A stretch of DNA of 64,000 bases from Enterobacter ludwigii (GCA_900068845.1 CEFQ01000005.1:124001-188000), one strand, 5' to 3'; counted from the stretch's first letter, positions 36,429 to 46,461 are shown. Notes: generated by a model not told the origin, from the sequence alone. Numbers and translations: made by a program.

Positions 36429-37822
36429 CGCAATTTATCTCCCAGTAAAAATTCCAGCGCCGCATCCATACGAATGTGCGGCAGCGGCCGGTCAACATCC
36501 AACTGCTGCGGCCGGAACTGTTCAAACTGAAAACCCTGTTGCTGCCAGAAGCTATTTCCCGGCAAGCGCGGCGGCACTTCGCCAGGATAAAATGTCAGCG
36601 CTTCGTCATCGGCAAGACGATGCCCGCGCAATGCCGGCAACTTCTCACCACGATGGTCGACCAGCCCACTTTCGGTAGCTTGTACCGCGGCCAAACCAAG
36701 GCAATCCATGTTAATGCCTTCAAACGCCGCGTTCTGCCATGCGTCCTGCACCAGCTGCTGCAACAGTGACACCATGTTAGCGTGCTGATCCGAGGTGACA
36801 TGATCGGCTTTGGTAGCGGCAAACAGCAGCTTATCGATCACCGGGGAAAACAGGCGGCGAAACAGCGTGCGCTGGCCGTAGTGGAAGCTCTGCATAAGTT
36901 GGGTCAACGCCAGACGCATGTCATTGAACGCCTGCGGTCCGCTATTAAGCGGTTGCAGACAATCAACCAGCACGATTTGCCGATCGAAACGCAGGAAATG
37001 ATTTTTGTAAAAACCTTTCACCACGTGCTGGCAGTAATAGTTGAAGCGTTGCTGCAGCATGGCAAAGTTGCTGCCCGCCGGCGCTTGCGCCAGTTTGCTG
37101 ATCTGCATCCCCTCGACTTGCGGCCACGGGAAAAACTGTAGCGCTGGCGCACCGGCCATATCGCCAGGCAACACAAAACGACCTGGCTGAATAAAATGCA
37201 ACCCTTCGGTTTTGCACTGATGCAGGTAATCGGTCCATGCAGCAGCAATCGCCGCCAGACGATTTTCATCGGCAGGCGCAAAAGGATCGAGATCGGCACA
37301 CAAACGGCGCCACTCGGTGGACCAGGCCGCGCGGTCGCCTTGCAGCAGGCCCACCATCTGGCGTGACCAGCTGAGATAATCCTGCGCCAGCATCGGCAGA
37401 TCCAGCAGCCATTCACCGGGATAATCGACAATTTCGAGGTACAGCGTAGCGGTATCTTTGAAGTGGCGCAGTAGCGATTCATCAGGACGATAGCGCAGCG
37501 CCAGGCGCATTTCGCTTACGCCGCGCGTCGGCGTCGGCCACATCGGTGGCGTACCGTAAAGTTGCGCCAGACCTTCATCATAGGTGAAGCGCGGCGTGCC
37601 GAGTTCGCGCTGTGGTACGCGCTTTACGCCCAGCAGGCGATCTTCGCGCACCACAGAAAACAGCGGCAAACGTGCGCCGCTGTGGACATTGAGAAGCTGG
37701 TTAACCAGCGAAGTGATAAACGCGGTTTTGCCGCTGCGGCTCAAACCGGTTACAGCCAGGCGCAGATGACGGTCAACACCGCGGTTCATCAGCGCCACTA
37801 ATTCATTTTGCAGTCTTTTCAT
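36425..37822 (-). CDS. ycjX: YcjX, DUF463 P-loop NTPase
   Basis: A 465-residue cytoplasmic GTPase-like protein (DUF463). Walker A region [10 protein letters not shown] is at about 26-35; [12 protein letters not shown] and [10 protein letters not shown] resemble switch/Walker B segments. Co-regulated with the psp genes under PspF-sigma-54 in E. coli and Yersinia-type bacteria; the exact role is unknown. Its start lies inside the end of pspD (20-bp overlap), so there is no independent promoter between psp and ycjX-ycjF in this genome. Confidence 0.93.
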   Translation of the reverse strand: MKRLQNELVALMNRGVDRHLRLAVTGLSRSGKTAFITSLVNQLLNVHSGARLPLFSVVREDRLLGVKRVPQRELGTPRFTYDEGLAQLYGTPPMWPTPTRGVSEMRLALRYRPDESLLRHFKDTATLYLEIVDYPGEWLLDLPMLAQDYLSWSRQMVGLLQGDRAAWSTEWRRLCADLDPFAPADENRLAAIAAAWTDYLHQCKTEGLHFIQPGRFVLPGDMAGAPALQFFPWPQVEGMQISKLAQAPAGSNFAMLQQRFNYYCQHVVKGFYKNHFLRFDRQIVLVDCLQPLNSGPQAFNDMRLALTQLMQSFHYGQRTLFRRLFSPVIDKLLFAATKADHVTSDQHANMVSLLQQLVQDAWQNAAFEGINMDCLGLAAVQATESGLVDHRGEKLPALRGHRLADDEALTFYPGEVPPRLPGNSFWQQQGFQFEQFRPQQLDVDRPLPHIRMDAALEFLLGDKLR

Positions 37823-38051
37823 CGTTCTCCCTGATGAATCGTGCTGATACGCGTTTAAACGCTTTGCTCAGCAACGGTTCCAGGGCGGCCGCCAGCAACA
37901 GGCGCAGCGGACGGCGCGCCACCGATTTCACAGCCCAGCCAGCAATACCGCCAGGCCCGTAAGTTACTGCACTAATGATGATAAATTTCCCCGCCGACAT
38001 CAACGCAGGTGTCGCGCGACGGCGCAGAGCAGTAAAACGTTGAGTTTGCAT
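37803..38051 (-). CDS. pspD: PspD, phage-shock protein D
   Basis: An 82-residue membrane-associated protein; the core YGPGGIAGWAVKSVARRPLR with following LLLAAALEPLL is diagnostic of PspD. Its role in the Psp response is unclear. pspE (rhodanese), which follows in E. coli, is absent; pspD instead overlaps ycjX by 20 bp. Confidence 0.92.
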   Translation of the reverse strand: MQTQRFTALRRRATPALMSAGKFIIISAVTYGPGGIAGWAVKSVARRPLRLLLAAALEPLLSKAFKRVSARFIRENDEKTAK

Positions 38052-38109
38052 AGAGCCTCTTACCTTAATGTAGAAGAAGCGAGCCCATTAGCGGGCTCGG
38101 GGATAAAAA

Positions 38110-38457
38110 TCAGATTTGGCGGAAGCGGCTACGCACGCTAAATGTTTCCGAGGTGACATAGCGTTCAATCTCACGCACGTTACGTTCGTCGCTGTGTAGC
38201 GTGGCTTCCAGCTCGTCGAGCAGTTCCCGTGCGCTCGGTGTGCGTTCAACCGACGCATCGGCAGGTTTCTCGTCGAGCACAAAGCCCAAAATAAAATAGG
38301 CAATAATGGTGAACATAAATAAGCCAAGGAACAGCGACAGCACCACAATCACCCGCAACAAACGCACCGGGATGTCGAGATATTCCGCCACACCGGCGCA
38401 AACACCGCGTACTTTTCCCTGCTGCGGAATGCGCCACAATTTACGGCCATTCATCAT
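38110..38457 (-). CDS. pspC: PspC, phage-shock inner-membrane sensor
   Basis: A 115-residue protein with the PspC domain motif GKVRGVCAGVAEYLDIPVRL (about 14-33) and a membrane helix at about 38-60, then a cytoplasmic coil (ELLDELEATLHSDERNVREI). With PspB it senses membrane damage and draws PspA from PspF. The first of two adjacent ATGs overlaps the pspB stop (ATGA). Confidence 0.95.
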   Translation of the reverse strand: MMNGRKLWRIPQQGKVRGVCAGVAEYLDIPVRLLRVIVVLSLFLGLFMFTIIAYFILGFVLDEKPADASVERTPSARELLDELEATLHSDERNVREIERYVTSETFSVRSRFRQI

Positions 38458-38681
38458 GGTTGCCTCCAGTTCGGATGTTCGGCATCCAAAATGGCTTCCA
38501 GTGCTTCAACACGCTCACGCATGCGGCGTGCATCCTGGGTAATTTGTTGTAAACGCTGCAGGTCACTCGATGATAAATCGGTGCCGCCGTTGCGTTTGTT
38601 GCTGTAATGCAGCCATAACCAGATCGGCGCCACAAACAGCACGAAAATAGTTAGCGGTATGGCGAGAAAAAGTGCGCTCAT
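38454..38681 (-). CDS. pspB: PspB, phage-shock membrane protein
   Basis: 75 residues: an N-terminal membrane helix (SALFLAIPLTIFVLFVAPIW), then a cytoplasmic leucine-rich coiled coil (DLQRLQQITQDARRMRERVE). It pairs with PspC for signalling. Separated from pspA by a GC-rich hairpin that may set the PspA:PspBC ratio. Confidence 0.95.
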   Translation of the reverse strand: MSALFLAIPLTIFVLFVAPIWLWLHYSNKRNGGTDLSSSDLQRLQQITQDARRMRERVEALEAILDAEHPNWRQP

Positions 38682-38719
38682 TAATTCGACTCTCCTTAAT
38701 CATTGACACCCTTTTAACT

Positions 38720-38739
38720 CGGGCCTGATACCAGGCCCG
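38720..38739 (-). terminator. Attenuator-like hairpin between pspA and pspB
   Basis: CGGGCCTG/CAGGCCCG 8-bp perfect stem with 4-base loop, 7 bases after the pspA stop, without a good U-run. It could stabilise the pspA 3' end or reduce pspBCD transcription. Confidence 0.5.
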
Positions 38740-38745
38740 TGGCGA

Positions 38746-39411
38746 TCACTCTGGGCGATTCATTTTGGCTTTCAGCGCGGCCAGCTGCTGGCTGATTTCA
38801 TCGTCGGCTTTCAGCTCGGCGAACTCCTGATCCAGACCTTTTGGTTTACCAAAACGCTGGCTTTCTGCTTCCGCTTCCATGTGATCGATACGACGTTCAA
38901 AGGATTCGAAACGTGCCATCGCATCATCAATCTTGCCGCTGTCGAGCTGACGACGTACATCGCGTGAAGAAGACGCAGCCTGATGACGCAGCGTTAACGC
39001 TTGCTGACGCGCACGGGTTTCAGTGAGTTTTTTCTCCAGCTCACCAATCTCACCCTTCATGCGACCCAGCGTCTCTTCAACTTGAGTCGATTCCTGCTGC
39101 AGCGTAACCATTAAATCGGTCAGTTTCTGCTTTTCAATTAATGCCGCACGGGCTAAATCTTCTTTACCTTTATTGATCGCCAGCTCGGCTTTATCCTGCC
39201 ATTCAGCCTGCTGAATTTCAGCCTGTTCAATGCGGCGCAGCAGCTGTTTCTTTTCTGCCAGCGCGCGGGCTGAAGTAGAACGGACTTCCACCAGCGTGTC
39301 TTCCATTTCCTGAATCATCAGGCGTACCAGTTTCTGCGGATCTTCGGCGCGCTCTAGCAGAGAGTTGATGTTAGCGTTCACGATGTCGGCGAAACGAGAA
39401 AAAATACCCAT
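38746..39411 (-). CDS. pspA: PspA, phage-shock effector and PspF inhibitor
   Basis: A 221-residue peripheral membrane protein, long coiled coil of the ESCRT-III-like PspA/IM30 family (amphipathic [20 protein letters not shown] at the N-terminus). In unstressed cells it binds PspF and blocks it; under proton-motive-force loss it oligomerises on the membrane. The start at 39411 matches E. coli PspA and has GAGGA 10 bases upstream. Driven by the sigma-54 promoter at 39463-39480. Confidence 0.97.
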   Translation of the reverse strand: MGIFSRFADIVNANINSLLERAEDPQKLVRLMIQEMEDTLVEVRSTSARALAEKKQLLRRIEQAEIQQAEWQDKAELAINKGKEDLARAALIEKQKLTDLMVTLQQESTQVEETLGRMKGEIGELEKKLTETRARQQALTLRHQAASSSRDVRRQLDSGKIDDAMARFESFERRIDHMEAEAESQRFGKPKGLDQEFAELKADDEISQQLAALKAKMNRPE

Positions 39412-39462
39412 AATGATGTTCCTCAAATTTTGTATGTAGGTGCGCAAGGCGCTCTTTACTAA

Positions 39463-39480
39463 TACAATTCGCGTGCCAAC
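39463..39480 (-). promoter_or_regulatory. Sigma-54 promoter of the pspA operon
   Basis: On the minus strand TTGGCACGCGAATTGTATTA carries the -24 GG (TTGGCAC) and the -12 TTGT block with proper spacing, nearly identical to the E. coli pspA promoter. AT-rich DNA up to pspF (39481-39560) offers room for PspF and IHF sites. Confidence 0.9.
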
Positions 39481-39575
39481 TTTTAATTTGTTGATTTTAA
39501 GTGATTTATTTATTTTACAACTTCCAGAACATCACCTAATGTAGTGAAATTGATTAATCAGTGGCGAATTTCATC

Positions 39576-40574
39576 ATGGCAAATAGCAACGACAATCTGT
39601 TAGGCGAATCCAATAACTTTATTGAGGTGCTGGAACAGGTTTCGCGCCTGGCGCCACTGGAAAAACCGGTATTGGTGATTGGCGAACGCGGCACCGGTAA
39701 AGAGCTGATCGCCAGCCGCCTGCATTACCTGTCCAACCGTTGGGAAGGCCCATTTGTTTCTCTCAACTGCGCCGCGCTCAATGAAAACCTGCTCGATTCT
39801 GAACTGTTCGGCCATGAGGCGGGCGCTTTTACCGGTGCGCAAAAACGCCATTTAGGACGTTTCGAACGCGCTGATGGCGGCACGCTGTTTCTCGATGAAC
39901 TCGCCACCGCGCCGATGCTGGTACAGGAAAAACTGCTGCGTGTCATTGAATATGGTCAGCTGGAGCGCGTTGGTGGTAATCAATCTTTGCAGGTGAATGT
40001 GCGATTAGTTTGTGCGACCAACGAAGATCTCCCCGCGCTTGCCGCCGCCGGAAAATTCCGCGCCGACCTGCTCGATCGCCTTGCCTTTGATGTGGTGCAG
40101 CTGCCACCGCTGCGTGAACGTCGCAGTGATATCTTGGTGATGGCCAATCATTTCGCCATTCAGATGTGTCGCGAACTCGGCTTACCGCTCTTTCCTGGCT
40201 TTAGCGATCGCGCGCAGCTGACGCTGTTGAATCACCGTTGGCCCGGCAACGTACGCGAACTAAAGAATGTGGTTGAGCGTTCGGTTTATCGCCATCATAG
40301 CGCCGACGATGAGCTGGATAACATCATCATTAACCCGTTCGCGCCCCGCACGCCACCAGCCGACGCCATCGCGCAACCGGTCGACTCTGCCTTGCCTTCC
40401 CTGCCGCTGGATTTACGTCAGTGGCAAAACCAGCAAGAACGCGAGCTGGTTGAAGCGAGTTTGCAGCAGGCCAAATACAACCAGCGCCGCGCCGCCGAGT
40501 TGTTGCGCGTGACCTATCACCAGTTACGCGCCATGATGAAAAAGCATGGCATCCAGGCGCGCGACGAGGATTAA
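39576..40574 (+). CDS. pspF: PspF, sigma-54 enhancer-binding activator
   Basis: A 332-residue AAA+ activator without a receiver domain. Walker A GERGTGKE at 36-43, sigma-54 contact loop GAFTGA at 83-88, ATP-sensor RWPGNVRELKN, and a C-terminal Fis-like helix-turn-helix (NQRRAAELLRVTYHQLRAMM). It drives the divergent pspA operon and is inhibited by PspA. ATG 39576 matches the family start better than the in-frame GTG at 39561. Confidence 0.96.
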   Translation: MANSNDNLLGESNNFIEVLEQVSRLAPLEKPVLVIGERGTGKELIASRLHYLSNRWEGPFVSLNCAALNENLLDSELFGHEAGAFTGAQKRHLGRFERADGGTLFLDELATAPMLVQEKLLRVIEYGQLERVGGNQSLQVNVRLVCATNEDLPALAAAGKFRADLLDRLAFDVVQLPPLRERRSDILVMANHFAIQMCRELGLPLFPGFSDRAQLTLLNHRWPGNVRELKNVVERSVYRHHSADDELDNIIINPFAPRTPPADAIAQPVDSALPSLPLDLRQWQNQQERELVEASLQQAKYNQRRAAELLRVTYHQLRAMMKKHGIQARDED

Positions 40575-40605
40575 CCAGGTCACCATAATCAATTAAGCGT
40601 GCATC

Positions 40606-40630
40606 GGTCGCCATGAATGGCGCCCCTACC
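40606..40630. repeat. Intergenic palindrome, copy 2 (inverted)
   Basis: GGTCGCCATGAATGGCGCCCCTACC is the reverse complement of the 22-bp element at 8645 and 47259 with one changed base in the arm. Located 32 bases after pspF and followed by a T8 run, so it may also end pspF transcription. Confidence 0.8.
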
Positions 40631-40673
40631 GAAGCGGCGTTTTTTTTAAGCCTACCGCACGGTGTTTTTCTAA

Positions 40674-40780
40674 CTGTTTCGCGCGGAAGCAAGGCGGCAA
40701 GCGAAGACATCCCTGGGAGCATACACAAGTATGTGACCAGGGTGGACGCGCGCAGCCAACGCAGCATCCGCGCGAAACAG
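40674..40780. repeat. 107-bp nested palindrome, YPAL-like miniature element
   Basis: Perfect outer arms CTGTTTCGCGCGGA and TCCGCGCGAAACAG, middle arms CCCTGG (40711) and CCAGGG (40737), and an inner CATAC-ACAA-GTATG hairpin share one centre near 40727. Internal text (GGCGGCAAGCGAAGACATCC, GGGAGCATAC, CAGCCAACGCAG) resembles the intergenic YPAL palindromes described in Yersinia and similar repeats of Serratia. It ends 4 bases after the ryhB U-tract. Assignment is from memory of that family. Confidence 0.65.
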
Positions 40781-40784
40781 GACG

Positions 40785-40877
40785 AAAAAAAAGCCCGCAA
40801 CAGAGTGCGGGCAACTAATACTGGAAGCAATGTGAGCAATGTCGTGCTCTTCTTCGGTAGAGCCACCGTCGAAGCGC
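40785..40877 (-). ncRNA. ryhB: RyhB, Fur-repressed iron-sparing sRNA
   Basis: The minus strand at 40847-40816 carries the RyhB core GCACGACATTGCTCACATTG followed by CTTCCAGTATTA, identical to E. coli RyhB. A rho-independent terminator follows (GCCCGCA/TGCGGGC, U8 at 40785-40792). A -10 TATTAT (40884-40889) is six bases from the predicted 5' end GCGCTTCGACGG at 40877, and a Fur box overlaps this promoter. Predicted size is 93 nt (E. coli 90). RyhB represses mRNAs of iron-using proteins such as sodB and sdh under low iron. In E. coli ryhB sits at a different locus (yhhX-yhhY). Confidence 0.93.
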
Positions 40878-40885
40878 AGATGAAT

Positions 40886-40904
40886 AATAATCATTCTTAT
40901 TATC
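40886..40904 (-). promoter_or_regulatory. Fur box over the ryhB promoter
   Basis: GATAATAAGAATGATTATT matches the 19-bp Fur consensus (GATAATGATAATCATTATC) at 15 positions and overlaps the ryhB -10, ideal for repression by Fe-Fur. Confidence 0.88.
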
Positions 40905-40918
40905 ATCTGTAAACCCCT

Positions 40919-40938
40919 AATTGAGAATCTTTCTCATT
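40919..40938. promoter_or_regulatory. Second Fur-like box between ryhB and sapA
   Basis: AATTGAGAATCTTTCTCATT contains the dyad TGAGAA/TTCTCA (AATGAGAA-type Fur half-sites) and lies 15 bp upstream of the first box, giving tandem Fur sites. It may strengthen ryhB repression; an effect on sapA, 127 bp away, is unproven. Confidence 0.6.
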
Positions 40939-41064
40939 TCCACACTAATATTGTGATTATCTCATCGCCGCCCTGGCGAAAAACACAGCAGAAGTGTCGC
41001 GAATTTGGGGAGTACGTGACGTTTGGGATACACTCTCGCTATTGCCTCAGAATCGTTGAGTTCT

Positions 41065-42687
41065 ATGCCAAAATTATTCCCCTCTCTGCTGCTGGGTCTC
41101 AGCATGATGAGCGCGTCAGCGTGGGCCGCGCCAACCGACAACATCCGCAACAGCGGTTTTGTCTATTGCGTTAACGGCACGGTTAATACCTTTAATCCAC
41201 AAATGGTCAGCAGCGGCTTAGTCGTCGATACACTGGCAGCGCAGTTATATGACCGGCTGCTGGACGTGGACCCTTATACCTATCGGCTGATTCCTGACCT
41301 CGCCCAGAGTTGGGAAGTGCGTGATAACGGCGCAACCTACCGTTTCCACCTGCGAAAAGATGTCGCCTTCCAGCACACTAACTGGTTTAAACCAACGCGT
41401 AAGATGAACGCCGATGATGTGGTGTTCAGCTTTGCGCGCATGTTTGACCGTAAACATCCGTGGCACAACGTCAACGGCGGCAGCTATCCCTACTTTGATA
41501 GCCTGCAGTTCGCCGATTCAGTGCAGAGCGTAAAAAAGCTCGATAGCGATACGGTTGAAATCCGCCTGAACAGCCCTGACGCCTCTTTCCTCTGGCATAT
41601 CGCCACCCATTACGCCCCGATTTTGTCGCATGAATACGCCAATAATCTCAGCGCTAAAGGCCAGCAGGAACAGCTGGATCGCGAACCGGTCGGCACCGGC
41701 CCGTTCCAGCTGAGCGAATATCGCACCGGACAATATTTACGCCTGGCACGTAATCCGCAGTACTGGAAAGGCGTTCCGCGTTTGCAGCAGGTGGTGATTG
41801 ACTTAGGCGTGGGTGGCACCGGACGTCTATCCAAACTGTTGACCGGTGAATGCGATGTGCTGGCCTATCCTGCCGCCAGCCAACTGAGTATTTTGCGCGA
41901 CGATCCGCGTCTGCGCATGACGCTGCGGCCTGGCATGAATATCGCCTATCTGGCGTTCAACACGCGCAAGCCACCGCTCGATCGGCCGGAAGTGCGTCAT
42001 GCGCTGGCGCTGGCGATCAATAATGAACGTCTGATGGAGTCCATCTATTACGGCACCGCCGAAACCGCGGCCTCTATTTTGCCGCGGGCGTCCTGGGCGT
42101 ATGACAATGATGCACGTGTGACCGAATATAATCCGGCCAAAGCGCGTGAGGCGTTGAAAGCGCTCGGGCTGGAAAATCTGCATTTGCGCTTAGTCGTGCC
42201 GTCATCGTCACAGTCGTGGAATCCCAGCCCGCTGAAAACCGCCGAGCTGTTACAAGCGGATTTGGCCCAGGTTGGCGTGCGCGTCACCATCGCACCAGTG
42301 GAAGGTCGCTTCCAGGAAGCACAGTTAATGGAGATGAATCACGATCTCACCCTGACCGGCTGGGCAACCGACAGCAACGATCCCGACAGCTTCTTCCGTC
42401 CGCTGTTAAGCTGCGCGGCGATCCGTTCGCAGACCAACTACGCGCACTGGTGTTCGCCCGCATTTGATGAATCCTTACAACATGCGCTGTTGTCGCAGCA
42501 GCTGTCGGCGCGCATAGACAGTTACGACAAAGCGCAGCAGATTTTGGCGCAGGAGTTGCCCGTCTTACCGCTGGCCTCATCGCTACGTTTGCAGGCCTAT
42601 CGTCATGATATCAAAGGGTTAGTGCTAAGCCCGTTTGGTAACGCCTCATTCGCTGGCGTTTACCGCGATGAGAGCAGCGAGGAATAA
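41065..42687 (+). CDS. sapA: SapA, periplasmic peptide/polyamine-system binding protein
   Basis: A 540-residue family 5 solute-binding protein with signal peptide [21 protein letters not shown]. It strongly matches E. coli/Salmonella SapA ([55 protein letters not shown]). SapA was linked to resistance against antimicrobial peptides by binding them for import; in E. coli K-12 the SapBCDF transporter exports putrescine without needing SapA. ATG 41065 gives a clean signal peptide; its ribosome-binding site is weak. First gene of sapABCDF. Confidence 0.96.
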   Translation: MPKLFPSLLLGLSMMSASAWAAPTDNIRNSGFVYCVNGTVNTFNPQMVSSGLVVDTLAAQLYDRLLDVDPYTYRLIPDLAQSWEVRDNGATYRFHLRKDVAFQHTNWFKPTRKMNADDVVFSFARMFDRKHPWHNVNGGSYPYFDSLQFADSVQSVKKLDSDTVEIRLNSPDASFLWHIATHYAPILSHEYANNLSAKGQQEQLDREPVGTGPFQLSEYRTGQYLRLARNPQYWKGVPRLQQVVIDLGVGGTGRLSKLLTGECDVLAYPAASQLSILRDDPRLRMTLRPGMNIAYLAFNTRKPPLDRPEVRHALALAINNERLMESIYYGTAETAASILPRASWAYDNDARVTEYNPAKAREALKALGLENLHLRLVVPSSSQSWNPSPLKTAELLQADLAQVGVRVTIAPVEGRFQEAQLMEMNHDLTLTGWATDSNDPDSFFRPLLSCAAIRSQTNYAHWCSPAFDESLQHALLSQQLSARIDSYDKAQQILAQELPVLPLASSLRLQAYRHDIKGLVLSPFGNASFAGVYRDESSEE

Positions 42688-42689
42688 GC

Positions 42690-43655
42690 ATGATTATCTA
42701 TATTTTGCGTCGAGTGGTGCTGCTGCTGATCACCCTGTTTTTATTATCGCTGGTGAGCTTCAGCCTGAGCTACTTCACACCGAATGCCCCGCTTGAAGGC
42801 GCCTCGCTGTTTGATGCGTGGTGGTTCTGGTTTAAGGGCCTGCTGCAGTTTGATTTCGGTGTTTCCAGTACCAATGGCCAGCCGATCGATCTTCAGCTGC
42901 GCGAAGTGTTTCCCGCCACGCTGGAGCTGTGCGTCATGGCGTTTATTTTGGCGCTGCTGGTGGGTATTCCGCTGGGAATTTGCGCCGGCGTGATGCGCAA
43001 AAAATGGCAGGATAAAGCCATCAGCGCGCTGGCGCTGCTCGGCTTCTCGATGCCGGTGTTCTGGCTGGCGCTGCTCTTTACCCTGTTCTTCTCGTTAACG
43101 CTCGGCTGGTTGCCGGTTTCCGGGCGTTTCGACTTGCTCTATCCCGTGCAAAATATAACCGGTTTTGCACTGATTGATGCCTGGCTGAGCCCGTCGCCGT
43201 GGCGCCATGAAATGCTGGTCAGCGCCTTGACGCATATGATTCTGCCGGTGGTGGTGTTGGCTGTTGCGCCAACCACGGAGATGATCCGCTTACTGCGCAG
43301 TAGCACCAGCGATGTGATGGACAAGAACTACGTCAAAGCGGCCGCCACACGCGGATTATCGCGTTTCACAGTGATCCGCCGCCACGTGCTGCACAATGCG
43401 CTGCCACCGGTGATCCCGCGCCTTGGGCTGCAATTTTCCACCATGCTCACGTTAGCGATGATTACCGAAGTGGTTTTCAACTGGCCGGGCCTTGGCCGCT
43501 GGTTGATTAACGCTATTCGTCAGCAGGATTACGCAGCGATTTCCGCTGGTGTGATGGTGGTTGGCGGGCTGGTGATTATGGTTAGCGTATTGTCCGATAT
43601 TCTCGGTGCGGCGCTTAATCCGTTGAAACATAAGGAATGGTATGCCCTTAGATAA
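42690..43655 (+). CDS. sapB: SapB, ABC permease
   Basis: A 321-residue inner-membrane permease of the DppB/OppB type with about six helices; the EAA loop [22 protein letters not shown] (near 227-248) contacts the ATPases. It follows sapA after 2 bases and its end overlaps sapC by 14 bp. Confidence 0.96.
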   Translation: MIIYILRRVVLLLITLFLLSLVSFSLSYFTPNAPLEGASLFDAWWFWFKGLLQFDFGVSSTNGQPIDLQLREVFPATLELCVMAFILALLVGIPLGICAGVMRKKWQDKAISALALLGFSMPVFWLALLFTLFFSLTLGWLPVSGRFDLLYPVQNITGFALIDAWLSPSPWRHEMLVSALTHMILPVVVLAVAPTTEMIRLLRSSTSDVMDKNYVKAAATRGLSRFTVIRRHVLHNALPPVIPRLGLQFSTMLTLAMITEVVFNWPGLGRWLINAIRQQDYAAISAGVMVVGGLVIMVSVLSDILGAALNPLKHKEWYALR

Positions 43656-44532
43656 TGTCTACGACGAGAAGCGGCTGCCCAGCACGCTGCGTCGCAGCTG
43701 GCAGCGCTTGTATCGTGATACCAGCGGCATGATCGGTTTGTACGGCTTTGGCATGCTGCTGTTTCTGTGCCTGTTTGGCGGCTTGCTGGCGCCATACGGC
43801 ATCGATCAGCAATTCCTAGGTTATCAGCTGCTGCCGCCGTCGTGGTCGCGCTATGGTGATGTTTCTTTCTTCCTCGGCACCGATGATTTAGGCCGCGATG
43901 TGCTTAGCCGCTTGCTGAGTGGCGTGGCGCCCACCGTGGGTTCGGCCATGCTGGTGACCGTATTAGCGGCGCTTTGTGCGCTGGTACTCGGCGTGTTTGC
44001 CGGTATCACGCACGGTGTGCGCTCAGCGGTAATGAATCACGTGCTGGATACCTTGCTGTCAATTCCCTCGCTGCTGCTGGCAATTATCGTGGTGGCGTTT
44101 CTCGGCCCGCGTCTAGAACACGCGATGTTGGCGGTATTTCTGGCGCTGATCCCACGCCTGGTGCGCGAGATCTATACTGCTGTGCATGACGAGATGGAAA
44201 AAGAGTATGTGGTGGCGTTGCGCCTCGATGGTGCGCGTAACCTGAATATTTTGTGGCATGCGGTGCTGCCCAATGTGCTGCCGCTGCTGGTAAGTGAGTT
44301 TGCTCGCTCGCTGTCCATGGCCATTCTGGATATCGCCGCACTCGGTTTCCTCGATCTTGGCGCGCAGCTACCCTCACCTGAATGGGGTGCGATGCTCGGT
44401 GACGCGCTGGAGCTGATCTACGTTGCGCCCTGGACGGTGATGCTGCCGGGCGTAGCGCTAATGGTTAGCGTATTGATCGTTAACCTGCTGGGCGACGGCA
44501 TTCGTCGCGCAGTAGAAGCGGGAGTTGAATAA
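43642..44532 (+). CDS. sapC: SapC, ABC permease
   Basis: A 296-residue DppC/OppC-type permease with six helices. [19 protein letters not shown] marks the start of the core and the EAA-like stretch [20 protein letters not shown] the ATPase contact. Translationally coupled at both ends (overlap with sapB; TAATG with sapD). Confidence 0.96.
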   Translation: MPLDNVYDEKRLPSTLRRSWQRLYRDTSGMIGLYGFGMLLFLCLFGGLLAPYGIDQQFLGYQLLPPSWSRYGDVSFFLGTDDLGRDVLSRLLSGVAPTVGSAMLVTVLAALCALVLGVFAGITHGVRSAVMNHVLDTLLSIPSLLLAIIVVAFLGPRLEHAMLAVFLALIPRLVREIYTAVHDEMEKEYVVALRLDGARNLNILWHAVLPNVLPLLVSEFARSLSMAILDIAALGFLDLGAQLPSPEWGAMLGDALELIYVAPWTVMLPGVALMVSVLIVNLLGDGIRRAVEAGVE

Positions 44533-45527
44533 TGCCGCTACTGGATATCCGTAACCTGACCATTGAATTTATGACCGCTGACGGTCCGGTCAAAGCGGTT
44601 GATCGCATCAATCTGACGCTCACCGAAGGCGAAATCCGCGGTCTGGTGGGTGAATCAGGTTCCGGCAAAAGTCTGATCGCCAAAGCGATTTGCGGCGTCA
44701 CCAAAGACAACTGGCGCGCGACCGCCGATCGCATGGTGTTTGATGATATCGATCTGCTGCGCCTGTCACCGCGCGAACGCCGTCGCATTATCGGCCATAA
44801 CGTGTCGATGATTTTCCAGGAGCCGCAATCCTGTCTCGATCCGTCTGAAAGCATTGGGCGCCAGTTGATGCAGGCCATTCCGCGCTGGACCCACAAAGGC
44901 CGCTGGTATAAACGCCTATGGTTCTGGCGCAAAGTGCGGGCTATTGAGCTGTTGCATCGCGTCGGCATCAAAGATCACAAAGACATCATGCGCAGTTTTC
45001 CGTACGAATTGACCGACGGCGAATGCCAGAAAGTGATGATCGCCATTGCGCTGGCCAATCAGCCGCGTTTGCTGATCGCCGATGAACCGACCAACGCGAT
45101 GGAACCGACCACGCAAGCGCAGATTTTCCGCCTGCTGAGTCGCCTCAATCAGAACAACAACACCACCATTTTGCTGATCAGCCACGATCTGCGCACCATG
45201 AGCCACTGGGCCGACCGTATCAATGTGATGTACTGCGGCCAAACGGTGGAGAGTGCTCAGAGTGAAGAGTTGATGGATACGCCGCATCATCCTTACACGC
45301 AGGCACTGATCCGGGCGATGCCCGATTTTGGTAGCGCGCTGCCGCATAAAAGCCGTCTGAACACGCTGTCTGGCGCGATTCCGTCGCTGGAACATCTGCC
45401 GATTGGCTGTCGTCTGGGGCCGCGTTGCCCGTATGCGCAACGTAAGTGTATCGAAACGCCGCGCCTGACCGGCAATAAAGCGCATCTGTTCGCCTGTCAT
45501 TTCCCACTGAATATGGAGAGCCAGTAA
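44532..45527 (+). CDS. sapD: SapD, ABC transporter ATPase
   Basis: A 331-residue ATPase: Walker A GESGSGKS (about 38-45), signature region [15 protein letters not shown], Walker [13 protein letters not shown], and the C-terminal oligopeptide-transporter extension with Cys cluster ([14 protein letters not shown]). The signature LTDGE departs from LSGGQ, as in other SapD proteins. SapD also stimulates Trk potassium uptake in E. coli. Confidence 0.96.
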   Translation: MPLLDIRNLTIEFMTADGPVKAVDRINLTLTEGEIRGLVGESGSGKSLIAKAICGVTKDNWRATADRMVFDDIDLLRLSPRERRRIIGHNVSMIFQEPQSCLDPSESIGRQLMQAIPRWTHKGRWYKRLWFWRKVRAIELLHRVGIKDHKDIMRSFPYELTDGECQKVMIAIALANQPRLLIADEPTNAMEPTTQAQIFRLLSRLNQNNNTTILLISHDLRTMSHWADRINVMYCGQTVESAQSEELMDTPHHPYTQALIRAMPDFGSALPHKSRLNTLSGAIPSLEHLPIGCRLGPRCPYAQRKCIETPRLTGNKAHLFACHFPLNMESQ

Positions 45528-45529
45528 GC

Positions 45530-46333
45530 ATGGAAACGCTACTGGAAGTGCGCAATCTGAGTAAAACCTATCGCTATCGCACCGGGCTGTTTCGTCGTCA
45601 GCACGTTGAGGCGGTGAAAGGCGTGAGTTTTACCCTGCGCGAGAAACAGACGCTGGCGGTGATTGGTGAAAACGGCTCGGGCAAATCCACGCTGGCGAAG
45701 ATGCTCAGCGGTATGGTCGAGCCCAGCGAAGGCGAAATGCTGATTGACGATCATCCGCTGGAGTTCGGCGACTACGGTTATCGCAGCCAGCGCATTCGCA
45801 TGATTTTTCAGGATCCGTCAACCTCACTCAACCCGCGTCAGCGTGTGAGTCAGATTCTTGATTTCCCGCTGCGCCTGAATACCGAACTGGATGATGAAGC
45901 GCGCGAAAAGCGCATCATCGCCACGCTGCGCCAGGTGGGTTTGCTGCGCGACCACGCCGGTTACTATCCCCATATGCTGGCACCGGGCCAGAAGCAACGT
46001 CTGGCGCTGGCGCGTGCGCTGATTCTGCAGCCAAAAGTGATCGTCGCCGATGAAGCCCTCGCCTCGCTGGATATGACCATGCGTTCGCAGCTGGTGAACC
46101 TGATGCTGGAACTGCAAGAGAAGCACGGCATTGCCTATATTTATGTCACGCAGCATCTTGGCATGATGAAGCACATTAGCGATCAGGTGCTGGTGATGCA
46201 TCACGGCGAAGTCGTGGAGCGCGGCGGCACCGCCGATGTTTTGGCCTCGCCGTTGCACGACCTGACCAAACGGCTGATCACCAGTCACTTTGGTGAAGCC
46301 TTAACCGCCGAAGCCTGGCGCCGCGAGCGTTAA
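45530..46333 (+). CDS. sapF: SapF, ABC transporter ATPase
   Basis: A 267-residue ATPase partner of SapD. Walker A GENGSGKS (about 46-53), signature LAPGQKQRLALARAL, Walker B VIVADEALASLD and the H-loop (IYVTQHLGMM). The start is 2 bases after sapD. Last gene of the operon; fabI follows after about 130 bp with its own promoter region. Confidence 0.96.
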   Translation: METLLEVRNLSKTYRYRTGLFRRQHVEAVKGVSFTLREKQTLAVIGENGSGKSTLAKMLSGMVEPSEGEMLIDDHPLEFGDYGYRSQRIRMIFQDPSTSLNPRQRVSQILDFPLRLNTELDDEAREKRIIATLRQVGLLRDHAGYYPHMLAPGQKQRLALARALILQPKVIVADEALASLDMTMRSQLVNLMLELQEKHGIAYIYVTQHLGMMKHISDQVLVMHHGEVVERGGTADVLASPLHDLTKRLITSHFGEALTAEAWRRER

Positions 46334-46461
46334 GGCGCGGAAAACGCGGTGCGATTTACCGCATTTGTAGAGACGTGCTAGACTTCGCACGAGATTAACG
46401 TCGGTCGCCTACTTTTCAACCATCGCGACCGCCAACAACAATGACCAAAAGGATTACAGCT

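Larger units (their letters stand above)
40575..41064. other. Non-coding region between pspF and sapA
   Basis: A 490-bp spacer without a protein gene. In order it holds a short palindrome, a T-run, the YPAL-like palindrome, ryhB with its terminator, two Fur boxes, and about 120 bp of likely sapA promoter DNA. An open frame on the minus strand through ryhB starts in the Fur box and is not credible as a gene. Confidence 0.8.

Noticed and set aside
40670..40906. 78-residue minus-strand frame through ryhB
   Set aside because: It starts inside the Fur box and runs through the RyhB core and its terminator; the sRNA explains the conservation.
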